Translations under genes and position numbers: made by a program
The notes under the pieces: generated by a model
Databases searched by the model: none
Told to the model about the DNA's origin: nothing
Seen by the model: only the letters and a program-made list of their open reading frames with translations
Part shown: in pieces, positions 1 to 5,688 of the stretch
How positions within the stretch are numbered: the first letter of the stretch is position 1
Layout of the letters: every line of letters begins with the position of its first letter
NCBI GenBank assembly: GCA_023404715.1
Contig: JAEYAR010000003.1
Location: 1 to 9,033 of the forward strand
DNA: 9,033 bases
Direction: 5' to 3'
DNA from: Bacillota bacterium
GTDB lineage: Bacteria > Bacillota > Clostridia > Christensenellales > Aristaeellaceae

Positions 1-8
1 TGCCGATC

Positions 9-14
9 CTCCTC
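9..14 (-). promoter_or_regulatory. Shine-Dalgarno-like AGGAGG at left window edge
   Basis: Read on the minus strand, this is AGGAGG with 8 bases left before the window ends. That is the right distance for a start codon at or just beyond the edge. It suggests another leftward gene, possibly a transporter partner of the binding protein at 87-2102. The start codon itself is not visible, so this is an inference. Confidence 0.35.
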
Positions 15-32
15 GCTAAGCTGATAGCCGGT

Positions 33-75
33 AAAAAAGGCCGCGCGGGCACGGCAGTGCCGGGCCCGCACGGCC
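33..75 (-). terminator. Intrinsic terminator of the substrate-binding protein gene
   Basis: On the minus strand a GC-rich 12-bp stem pairs GGCCGTGCGGGC (75-64) with GCCCGCGCGGCC (50-39); one pair is G-U. The loop can itself fold. Six U residues follow directly (38-33). The stem starts 11 bases after the stop codon at 87-89. If a second leftward gene follows, the structure could act as a partial terminator that keeps the binding protein more abundant than downstream products. Confidence 0.85.
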
Positions 76-86
76 ATAAACCACGG

Positions 87-2102
87 TTATTGCTCGAGCC
101 AGAACTGCTCGGGGCGTCCCAGTCCCAGAAAGCGGAATTCGTCCACGTTCAGCAGCCCCTCGGGGAAATTGCGCAGATTGTTGTTCACCAGGTTGCGGAC
201 GGGCAGAGGCTTGAGATAGCCGAGGATCCATACGTTTTCCTTGTGCAGATCGTAGATCTCCTGCACGCACCCGGCCACAACCTGGTCGCGGTCCGGGCCG
301 CTGGCCGCCTTCATGCGGTCATAGGCCTCGATGAGCTTGAGCACGTCGCCCGTCGGGGCGATGCCGCCGTTCGCCTCGCTCTTGCCGTCCTCATACCATT
401 TGCCGTAGGCGGAGTGCCAAAAGGCGACGTTGCGCATCGGCACGATGGAGTCGGGGCGCAGCGCCGGGGTCGATACGCTCGTGACCTCGATGGAGGCCTC
501 TACGTCGTTGGAGAGCATCGCCGTGCGCGCATCGGCATCCACCTTGTCGCTCAACTTGACGCCGATCGCCTTGTAGGCCGACTGTAACAGGGTTACGAAA
601 TCGCCGGAGAGGGACGGGTCCTTCACGGTGAGGATGATCTCTACGTCGCGGTCCGTGCCCTTCATCTTGCGGTAGGTGCCTTCGGCGCGGTCCCATGGCT
701 CGGTGATCTCATCCATCAGCTGGTTGGCCTGCTCGACGTCGTACTGCGTCCACTTTTTGGACCATTCCGGGTCGTGACCGAATACGCCCTCGCCGGCGGA
801 GGCCTGCCAGGGCTCCGACATGCCGTTGCGCAGCGTCTGGTTGAGCAGGTTGCGGTCCACGCAGATGCTCAGCGCCTGACGGAAGCGCTTATCCTGAAAC
901 AGCGCGCGCTTGTCCGGATCCTTCACCGTCTGGTTGAGCTGAATGGTCTCGTCCGTGGACCAGCCCGCCGTCGCCCAGGGCTTCATCGTGTGCGTATCCT
1001 TCAGCGCGGTGGCTACCACCGCGAAATCCACAGGGTCGATGATGTCGAACGCGCCGGACGACGCGGCCAGCGTGATCTGGTCCTGTTCGTTGATGATCTT
1101 GAACTGGAGTCTGTCCAGGTAGGGCAGCTGGTTGCCCTGCGCATCGGTCTTCCAGAAGTAGGGGTTGCGCACCAGCTCGTAGGTCTCGCCTACCGCGTTC
1201 CAGTTGTCTTTGATCGCGATGAAGCTGCGCAGCTGAGGCACAATCGCGTAATCCCAGTGATAGTAGCCGATGCTCTTTCCCATCGTGGAGTAGGAATCCC
1301 ACTGCCGGCCAAAGTCGCGGTTGGCGTTCTCAAGGGCCTGCTCCTCCGTGATCAGGGGGAACGCGGGATCGTCCGCCACGCCGTCCTTGCGGGCGACGTA
1401 ATTTACGTAGAAGTGCTTGGGGAGGAACATCCACTTGTTGTCCACCGCCACGTCGACCGCGAAGCTAGGCTTGGGCGCCGCAAACGTGACGGTGAATTTG
1501 TAGTCGTTTACCCTGTCAAAACGCGCCCAGTACTTCTTGCCGTCCTTCTCGGCCTGATAGCAGTTGTATGACTTGGAGGTATAGGGGCTGTAGTATCCGT
1601 CCTCCTCCGCGCCCTTGGCCGTGCGGTCCTCGTTCAGCGCGGGGGTGGACATGTGGTCATAATAGAAGAGCACGTCGTCCGCCGTAAAGGGATCGCCGTC
1701 CGACCAACGCATGCCCTCTCGCAGCTCGACCGTCCAGATGCTCGAATCCTCATTGGGGTAGAACGCCTTGCAGACATTGGGCTCGACTTCGCCGGATCCG
1801 TCCTGTTTAAAGCGAAACATGCTCTGTTCGGACATGTATCCCCAGGCGTTCCAGCGGCCGCTGTCGTTCGTCTGCATCGTGATGCTGCCGCCGTACTGCC
1901 CGATCTCCATGACGTCCGGCTCCACCATGACGTCCTGTGCTATCGGCATGCGTTCTTCGACGGGCGGCAGCTCGCCGGAGGCGACCCTCTGTGCGAGCAT
2001 GGGGGCTTCGCGATACGCCGTCCCTTCACCGAGCGCATGTAGGGGGCAGGCCAGGCCGAGCAGGATCGTACACGTTAGAACAGCGCAAATCAATCGTTTC
2101 AT
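87..2102 (-). CDS. ABC transporter substrate-binding protein, family 5 (SBP_bac_5)
   Basis: Predicted extracytoplasmic binding protein of 671 aa for an oligopeptide- or oligosaccharide-type ABC importer. Residues 1-23 form a signal peptide: basic start MKR, then a hydrophobic core. The sequence GLAC at 16-19 loosely fits a lipobox, so Cys19 may be lipidated; otherwise cleavage after LHA at 21-23 is possible. Residues 122-145 hold the family signature, a W-x-V-x-L-R-x-G-M-R-W-S-D-G-x-P-F-T-A-D-D-V pattern. The protein is longer than OppA/DppA proteins (about 540 aa). The N-terminal segment around GELPPVEERMP and IGQYGG resembles the longer members of the family. The start at 2102 is chosen because AAGGAG lies 7 bases upstream and a signal peptide follows directly; the reading frame stays open upstream to 2285 without a credible start. 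No permease or ATPase partner is inside the window. Ligand unknown. Confidence 0.93.
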   Translation of the reverse strand: MKRLICAVLTCTILLGLACPLHALGEGTAYREAPMLAQRVASGELPPVEERMPIAQDVMVEPDVMEIGQYGGSITMQTNDSGRWNAWGYMSEQSMFRFKQDGSGEVEPNVCKAFYPNEDSSIWTVELREGMRWSDGDPFTADDVLFYYDHMSTPALNEDRTAKGAEEDGYYSPYTSKSYNCYQAEKDGKKYWARFDRVNDYKFTVTFAAPKPSFAVDVAVDNKWMFLPKHFYVNYVARKDGVADDPAFPLITEEQALENANRDFGRQWDSYSTMGKSIGYYHWDYAIVPQLRSFIAIKDNWNAVGETYELVRNPYFWKTDAQGNQLPYLDRLQFKIINEQDQITLAASSGAFDIIDPVDFAVVATALKDTHTMKPWATAGWSTDETIQLNQTVKDPDKRALFQDKRFRQALSICVDRNLLNQTLRNGMSEPWQASAGEGVFGHDPEWSKKWTQYDVEQANQLMDEITEPWDRAEGTYRKMKGTDRDVEIILTVKDPSLSGDFVTLLQSAYKAIGVKLSDKVDADARTAMLSNDVEASIEVTSVSTPALRPDSIVPMRNVAFWHSAYGKWYEDGKSEANGGIAPTGDVLKLIEAYDRMKAASGPDRDQVVAGCVQEIYDLHKENVWILGYLKPLPVRNLVNNNLRNFPEGLLNVDEFRFLGLGRPEQFWLEQ

Positions 2103-2149
2103 TTTGCTTCTCCTTACATTTGTTCGTCTGTGTTCGTATAAATTCGACA

Positions 2150-2251
2150 GCACACAGCATGCATTTTTGCGCCCATTCATCCTAAAATCACATGTGGCGA
2201 TGCACAATTGTGCCCGATACTTCCCTCCTTTTGTGTGAGATTGCTGTGTGC
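2150..2251. repeat. Separated 10-bp inverted repeat
   Basis: GCACACAGCA at 2150-2159 is the exact reverse complement of TGCTGTGTGC at 2242-2251, 82 bases apart. The repeat brackets the palindromes at 2189-2213. It could be a pair of regulator half-sites or a loop-forming operator; it could also be chance. Confidence 0.4.
2202..2213. promoter_or_regulatory. Perfect 12-bp palindrome, possible operator
   Basis: GCACAATTGTGC reads identically on both strands. It lies 99 bases upstream of the binding-protein start and about 200 bases upstream of the regulator promoter. A short symmetrical AT-centred site of this kind is the usual shape for a dimeric helix-turn-helix repressor site. Which protein would bind is unknown; the MarR protein encoded at 2494 is the nearest candidate. 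Confidence 0.4.
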
Positions 2252-2416
2252 ATTGCGTACCATATGAAGAAGATTGTATGTGCAATAAAGATGGAACTTA
2301 CATGTTGAGTCTAACAACAATATGGCGAAATGTACATGCTGATACGGCTCTTATACCTGTAGATTTGTCCTCATCCCTTTTGGAGGGCTATATGCACGGA
2401 GTGACGCGTCGGCGCC

Positions 2417-2445
2417 TTGACATTTCGCGTCCCATGCGCTATCAT
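2417..2445 (+). promoter_or_regulatory. Sigma-70-type promoter for the marR-MATE operon
   Basis: TTGACA at 2417-2422 (perfect consensus), a 17-base spacer, then TATCAT at 2440-2445 (4 of 6). The expected transcription start is near 2452, about 40 bases before the regulator start at 2494. This position argues against the in-frame upstream ATGs at 2248 and 2392 as the translation start. Confidence 0.8.
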
Positions 2446-2448
2446 ATC

Positions 2449-2464
2449 GACGGGGTAAACCGTC
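2449..2464. promoter_or_regulatory. Inverted repeat at the transcription start, candidate MarR operator
   Basis: GACGG (2449-2453) and CCGTC (2460-2464) form a 5-bp inverted repeat with a 6-base centre, covering the predicted transcription start. A repressor bound here would block the promoter at 2417-2445. MarR proteins typically autoregulate from sites in this position, so autoregulation is likely, but the arms are short and the operator call is inference. Confidence 0.4.
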
Positions 2465-2493
2465 CACAAGTAAACTTTATAGAGGTGAATGCG

Positions 2494-2949
2494 ATGCGCC
2501 AATTTGAGGAAGGCTTCTTCGTGGGCCTGTCCAAGCTGGAGCGGGTGTACAAACGTTACTTTCAGGAGGCTGTCGCGGAGTTTCAGTTCACGCCCAATGA
2601 GATCACGGTGCTCATGTTTCTATGCAACAACGCGCCGGCCCTCGACACGGCGACCGACATCGCGCGCTTTAAGCGCATCTCAAAGGGGCTCGTGGCGCGT
2701 TCGGTCGATTCGCTGACACGGCGCGGATTGCTGAGCGCCCAGCGGGATGAACGCGACCGGCGCATCGTGCATCTGGCGCTCAGCGAGAACTGCGCGCCGA
2801 TCGCGCAGCGCCTGCGCGAGAGCGAGCGGGCGCTCTTTGCCCAGATCGCCGAGGGGATCGACCCCGTGCGTTTGGAAATTACGAGCGATACGCTGCGTAA
2901 GATAAATCAAAACATGAACCGTCTTCTGGAAGGAGAAACAGTGCGATGA
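2494..2949 (+). CDS. MarR-family winged-helix transcriptional regulator
   Basis: A 151-aa DNA-binding repressor of the MarR type, the usual size for the family. Helical dimerisation segments lie at about 5-30 and 105-148. The region FTPNEITVLMFL (32-43) leads into the helix-turn-helix at about 50-80, with the recognition helix around ISKGLVARSVDSL. The wing follows at 81-97, with the typical D-E-R-D-R-R pattern and hydrophobic VHLALS. The start at 2494 is chosen because AGAGGTG lies 6 bases upstream and homology to the family begins here. An upstream in-frame ATG at 2392 also has a GGAGGG before it, but it precedes the promoter and would add sequence unlike MarR proteins. The stop overlaps the MATE start by ATGA. 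It probably represses its own operon and is relieved by a small ligand, perhaps the substrate of the pump; the ligand is unknown. Confidence 0.9.
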   Translation: MRQFEEGFFVGLSKLERVYKRYFQEAVAEFQFTPNEITVLMFLCNNAPALDTATDIARFKRISKGLVARSVDSLTRRGLLSAQRDERDRRIVHLALSENCAPIAQRLRESERALFAQIAEGIDPVRLEITSDTLRKINQNMNRLLEGETVR

Positions 2950-4328
2950 ACACGGCTAAGGATGCAAAAGAGGTAGATCTAGGCAACGGCAGCGTCGGCA
3001 GGCTGCTCTTCAAGCTGGCGCTGCCGGCGATCGCCGCGCAGATCATCAACGTGCTTTACAACATGGTCGACCGGATGTACATCGGGCATATTCCCGGGGT
3101 GGGCGCGGACGCGCTGACGGGCGTGGGCGTGACGATGCCCTTCATTATGGCCATTTCCGCCTTTGCGGCGCTGGTCAGCATGGGCGGCGCGCCGCGCGCA
3201 TCGATCATGATGGGCAAGGGCGAGAAGGACAAGGCCGAAAACATATTGGGCAACTGCGCGTCGATGCTCGTCGTCATCGCAGTCGTTTTGACCGCGGCGG
3301 TGCTGATCTTCGGCAAGCAAATTTTGCTCATGTTCGGCGCGAGCGAGAAGACCGTGGGCTATGCCTGGGCTTATATGCAGATCTACGCGATGGGTACGAT
3401 CTTCGTGCAGCTGGCGCTGGGCCTCAACGCGTTCATCAACGCGCAGGGCTACGCGACCATGGGCATGCTGACCGTGCTGATCGGCGCGGTGCTCAACATC
3501 ATTCTGGACCCGATCTTTATCTTTGGGTTTGGGCTGGGCGTGCGCGGCGCGGCATGGGCGACGATCCTCTCGCAAGCCGTATCCAGCTTTTGGGTTGTCA
3601 AGTTCTTGACGGGCAAAAGAAGCTTTTTGCGCATCCGCACGCGGTACCTGCGCCCGCGCACAAAGATCCTGCTGCCATGCATTGCGCTGGGCATATCGCC
3701 GTTTATCATGCAGTTTACCGAGAGCGTTCTCTCCGTATGCTTCAACACGTCCCTGCTCAAGTATGGCGGCGACGTGGCCGTGGGCGCGATGACGATTCTC
3801 GCCAGCGTCATGCAGTTTTCCATGTTGCCCCTGCAGGGGCTGACGCAGGGGGCGCAGCCCATCATCAGCTACAACTACGGCGCGGGCAAGATCGATCGCG
3901 TCAACCGAGCGTTCGTGCTGCTGCTCATCTGTTGCCTCGCGTTTTCAGCGTTGATCTGGTCGGTCTCGATGTTCGCGCCGCAGGTGTTTATCGCCATCTT
4001 TACGAGCGACGCGGCGCTCAGCCAGTATAGCGACTGGGCTATCCGCATCTACATGGCGGCGTCGCTGCTCTTCGGCGCGCAGATCGCCTGCCAGCAGACG
4101 TTCATCGCCGTGGGCAACGCGAAGGCGTCCGTCTTCCTGGCGCTGCTGCGCAAGGTCATCCTCTTGATCCCGCTGATCTTCATCCTGCCCGGGTTCTTTG
4201 AAAACAAGGTGATGGCCGTCTTCCTGGCGGAGCCGATCGCCGATACCATCGCCGTGACGGTGACGGTGACGATGTTCCTCGTCTTCTTTACGAAGCTGAA
4301 GCGCCGCATGCGCGCGGCAAAGGCGTGA
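2946..4328 (+). CDS. MATE family multidrug/toxin efflux transporter (MepA-like)
   Basis: A 460-aa inner-membrane antiporter that exports drugs or metabolites using a sodium or proton gradient. About twelve hydrophobic segments form two MatE repeats, the normal size and layout for the family. Characteristic sequences are the N-terminal VLYNMVDRMYIGH (36-48), ALTGVGV (56-62), GGAPRASIMMG (80-90), NAFINAQGYATMGML (161-175), LNIILDPIFIFGFG (183-196) and, in the second half, the LTQGAQPIISYNYGAG stretch (299-314). This set matches the MepA-type subgroup common in Bacillota. The start overlaps the regulator stop (ATGA at 2946-2949), and AAGGAG sits at 2930-2935, so the two genes are co-transcribed and probably translationally coupled. 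No terminator is evident after the stop, so transcripts may run into the B12 leader. The substrate cannot be read from the sequence. Confidence 0.95.
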   Translation: MNTAKDAKEVDLGNGSVGRLLFKLALPAIAAQIINVLYNMVDRMYIGHIPGVGADALTGVGVTMPFIMAISAFAALVSMGGAPRASIMMGKGEKDKAENILGNCASMLVVIAVVLTAAVLIFGKQILLMFGASEKTVGYAWAYMQIYAMGTIFVQLALGLNAFINAQGYATMGMLTVLIGAVLNIILDPIFIFGFGLGVRGAAWATILSQAVSSFWVVKFLTGKRSFLRIRTRYLRPRTKILLPCIALGISPFIMQFTESVLSVCFNTSLLKYGGDVAVGAMTILASVMQFSMLPLQGLTQGAQPIISYNYGAGKIDRVNRAFVLLLICCLAFSALIWSVSMFAPQVFIAIFTSDAALSQYSDWAIRIYMAASLLFGAQIACQQTFIAVGNAKASVFLALLRKVILLIPLIFILPGFFENKVMAVFLAEPIADTIAVTVTVTMFLVFFTKLKRRMRAAKA

Positions 4329-4348
4329 GAAACGAGGTCTTACGGCCT

Positions 4349-4377
4349 TGCATTACCGCTATGTGCGTGGTATCATT
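4349..4377 (+). promoter_or_regulatory. Promoter of the B12 riboswitch-btuFCD operon
   Basis: TTGCAT at 4349-4354, a 17-base spacer, then TATCAT at 4372-4377. The predicted start, about 4384, lies just before the riboswitch P1 strand at 4395. The -10 box is the same as that of the marR promoter. It begins 20 bases after the MATE stop, so the B12 genes can be expressed independently of the efflux operon. Confidence 0.75.
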
Positions 4378-4394
4378 ATAGGCGAATCGTAAAC

Positions 4395-4552
4395 CGCCGA
4401 GTGTCCCCGGCCTGCCGGGGGTGAAAAGGGAAGCGGGTGCAAATCCCGCGCGGTCCCGCCGCTGTAAGCGCCTACTTTACGCGTCCATCATGCCACTGGG
4501 GCTTGCCCTGGGAAGGCGGGCGCGCGGCGCAAGCCAGAAGACCTGCTCGGTG
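4395..4552 (+). promoter_or_regulatory. Cobalamin (B12) riboswitch aptamer
   Basis: All main conserved parts are present in order. P1 pairs 4395-4401 with 4546-4552 (core CCGAG/CTCGG). A hairpin CCCCGG-CCTG-CCGGGG lies at 4405-4420. GGTGAAAAGGGAA is at 4420-4432, then the GCGGG-TGCAAAT-CCCGC stem and CCCGCCGCTGTAA (4455-4467). The peripheral element TGCCACTGG...CTGGGAAGGCG (4491-4518) follows, then the B12 box AAGCCAGAAGACCTGC (4531-4546). The peripheral arm fits the adenosylcobalamin-binding Cbl-I type. In this family, ligand binding lowers expression of the downstream genes, here the btuFCD importer. Confidence 0.95.
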
Positions 4553-4591
4553 TGTACACGCGCGGCCCACGGTGCATGGGCGGGCGCAGGC

Positions 4592-4623
4592 GCGGGCAGT
4601 GGCCCGGGCTTTCCCGCTTTTTT
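4592..4623 (+). terminator. Possible riboswitch-controlled intrinsic terminator
   Basis: GCGGG (4592-4596) can pair with CCCGC (4613-4617), which is followed directly by six T residues (4618-4623). An additional GC hairpin is possible inside (CGGGC 4593-4597 with GCCCG 4602-4606), and an alternative GCGGG partner exists at 4580-4584. It lies 40 bases after the aptamer, the usual place for an expression platform. The outer stem is only 5 bp and the exact pairing is uncertain. Confidence 0.5.
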
Positions 4624-4685
4624 GCCCGTGAGCGGCGCGCTGTCGGCGATGAACGACAGGCCCGCCTACGCGGGCAGAAAAGGGG
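4614..4685 (+). promoter_or_regulatory. Helix that can sequester the btuF ribosome binding site
   Basis: Bases 4617-4628 (CTTTTTTGCCCG) pair without interruption with 4671-4682 (CGGGCAGAAAAG), 12 pairs including one G-U, and two more C-G pairs follow after a single mismatch (4614-4615 with 4684-4685). The helix covers the Shine-Dalgarno AAAAGGGG at 4678-4685. It also uses the U-tract of the possible terminator at 4592-4623. A competing perfect hairpin GCCCGC-CTAC-GCGGGC at 4660-4675 uses the same CGGGC strand and would leave the ribosome site free. These alternatives make a plausible translational switch under the riboswitch. Confidence 0.55.
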
Positions 4686-4692
4686 TTTTTTT

Positions 4693-5661
4693 ATGTTCAA
4701 ACGGTTTTTGGGGCTCGGGCTGGCGCTTCTCATGCTGGCGTTGCCCGCGCTGTCGCTGGCGGATGCGACCCTCACCGGGGCGGACGGCGTGCAGGTCACG
4801 CTCGCGGGGGAGCCGCAGCGCATCGTCGCGCTGCCCGTATGGGCGGGCGAAATGCTGCTGGATATGGTGGGGGCGGAGCGCATCGCCGGCCTGTCGGCCT
4901 GGGGCGACGATCCGGTGATCTCCGCGACGGCGGATAAGGCCGCCGGGGTGGCGGCGCGCGTCGCGTCCTCCGACCTGGAGGGTATGATCGCCCTCGCGCC
5001 CGATCTGGTGGTCATCGATACGTTCTCCGATTACGACGGATCGATGGCCCGAACGCTGCGGGATGCGGGCGTGAGCGTGCTGATGCTGGAGTCGCCCACG
5101 ACGTTTGAGGCCATCGAAGGCTGCCTCTTGGCCCTGGGCGAGGCGACAGGCGCGCAGGAGAGCGCCGCCCGGATCGCGGAGGACATGCGCGCGGAGCTGA
5201 ACGAGGTGGCGCAGCGCGTGGCGGCCGTACCGGAGGATGCGCGCGTTCGCGCGATGTACTATGAGGATTATTACGATGCGACGGGCGCTTCTGCGGGCAT
5301 GCTCTGCGCCTATGGCGCCGGATCGACGTTTCAAGCGTTGTGCGAGGCGGCGGGCGTGGTCAACGTCTGCGATGCGCCGCTGTATAGCGCGGTGAGCAAG
5401 GAAAAGGTCGTCGGCGAATGGCGGCCGCAGCTGCTCGTAGTGCCGGGCATCACGTATGGCGCGGACTTCACGGCCGTGTTTGACGGTGGCGAGGCGGCAA
5501 AGGAGGGCATCGCGGCGGATGCGACGCTCGCAGGTCTGCCCGCCGTGCAGGATGGGCGCATCGTCGCGCTCACGGAGTGCTACCGCAGCTCCACCTCGCA
5601 GTACATGGTAAAGGCGGTGCGCGAGCTGGCGCAGGCGGCGTATCCGCAGCTCTTTGAGTAA
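4693..5661 (+). CDS. btuF: Corrinoid (B12) ABC transporter substrate-binding protein
   Basis: A 322-aa Peripla_BP_2-type binding protein that captures cobalamin outside the membrane and delivers it to the permease encoded next. Residues 1-23 are a signal peptide (basic FKR, long hydrophobic core, cleavage likely after SLA at 21-23). There is no lipobox cysteine. The mature part has the usual two-lobe signs: RIVALPVWAGEMLLDMVGAERIAGL (43-67) forms the first strand-helix unit, and DLEGMIALAPDLVV (94-107) is the typical D-L-E...L-x-P-D-L-V motif. The start at 4693 is chosen because AAAAGGGG lies 7 bases upstream and a signal peptide follows. The in-frame ATG at 4552 lies at the end of the riboswitch and is not credible. 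Being the first gene behind a cobalamin riboswitch and followed by permease and ATPase genes identifies the substrate as a corrinoid; from sequence alone an iron-siderophore role could not be excluded. Confidence 0.9.
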   Translation: MFKRFLGLGLALLMLALPALSLADATLTGADGVQVTLAGEPQRIVALPVWAGEMLLDMVGAERIAGLSAWGDDPVISATADKAAGVAARVASSDLEGMIALAPDLVVIDTFSDYDGSMARTLRDAGVSVLMLESPTTFEAIEGCLLALGEATGAQESAARIAEDMRAELNEVAQRVAAVPEDARVRAMYYEDYYDATGASAGMLCAYGAGSTFQALCEAAGVVNVCDAPLYSAVSKEKVVGEWRPQLLVVPGITYGADFTAVFDGGEAAKEGIAADATLAGLPAVQDGRIVALTECYRSSTSQYMVKAVRELAQAAYPQLFE

Positions 5662-5688
5662 GGTTCAATGCGAAAGAAGGGGACGCAG

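Larger units (their letters stand above)
2103..2416. other. Divergent intergenic region, left part
   Basis: This is most of the 391-base gap between the leftward binding protein and the rightward regulator, and it is visibly more AT-rich than the genes. It holds a direct repeat TGTTCGT-CTG-TGTTCGT (2121-2137) in the presumed leader of the binding-protein gene. It also holds palindromes CACATGTG (2189-2196) and GCACAATTGTGC (2202-2213), and a 10-bp inverted repeat with arms at 2150-2159 and 2242-2251. An orphan AAGGAGGG lies on the minus strand at 2224-2231 with no good start codon nearby. I see no convincing leftward promoter; the best option (TTGTGC, 17 bases, TAGGAT on the minus strand) is weak. 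No protein-coding gene is supported here. Confidence 0.6.

Noticed and set aside
774..1571. Long plus-strand open frame inside the binding-protein gene (265 codons)
   Set aside because: It is antisense to a well-supported gene, and its low-complexity, Arg/Val/Leu-rich translation is typical of GC-rich shadow frames. No ribosome site or family likeness.
2103..2285. Upstream extension of the binding-protein frame on the minus strand (adds 61 residues)
   Set aside because: The added residues resemble no family member and precede a clear signal peptide. AAGGAG at the right distance from 2102 decides the start.
2248..2493. Upstream extension of the MarR frame from ATG 2248 or 2392
   Set aside because: The promoter at 2417-2445 lies inside this stretch, and the extra residues do not look like MarR. 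GGAGGG before 2392 is noted but is upstream of the predicted transcript start.
2979..3575. Minus-strand 198-codon open frame under the MATE gene
   Set aside because: It is very His/Arg/Asp-rich, a common antisense shadow of hydrophobic membrane-protein codons. No supporting start signals.
4254..4271. Three tandem copies of GTGACG in the MATE gene, considered as a phase-variable repeat
   Set aside because: The unit is 6 bases, so copy changes would not shift the frame, and three copies encoding Val-Thr repeats in a membrane helix are easily chance.
4552..4692. In-frame 47-codon upstream extension of btuF
   Set aside because: The ATG lies at the 3' edge of the riboswitch, and the extension would bury the signal peptide inside the protein. 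ATG 4693 has a proper ribosome site.
4421..4918. Open frame starting in the riboswitch and running into btuF
   Set aside because: It covers conserved aptamer RNA and the btuF signal-peptide region in a different frame, and the translation has no recognisable feature.
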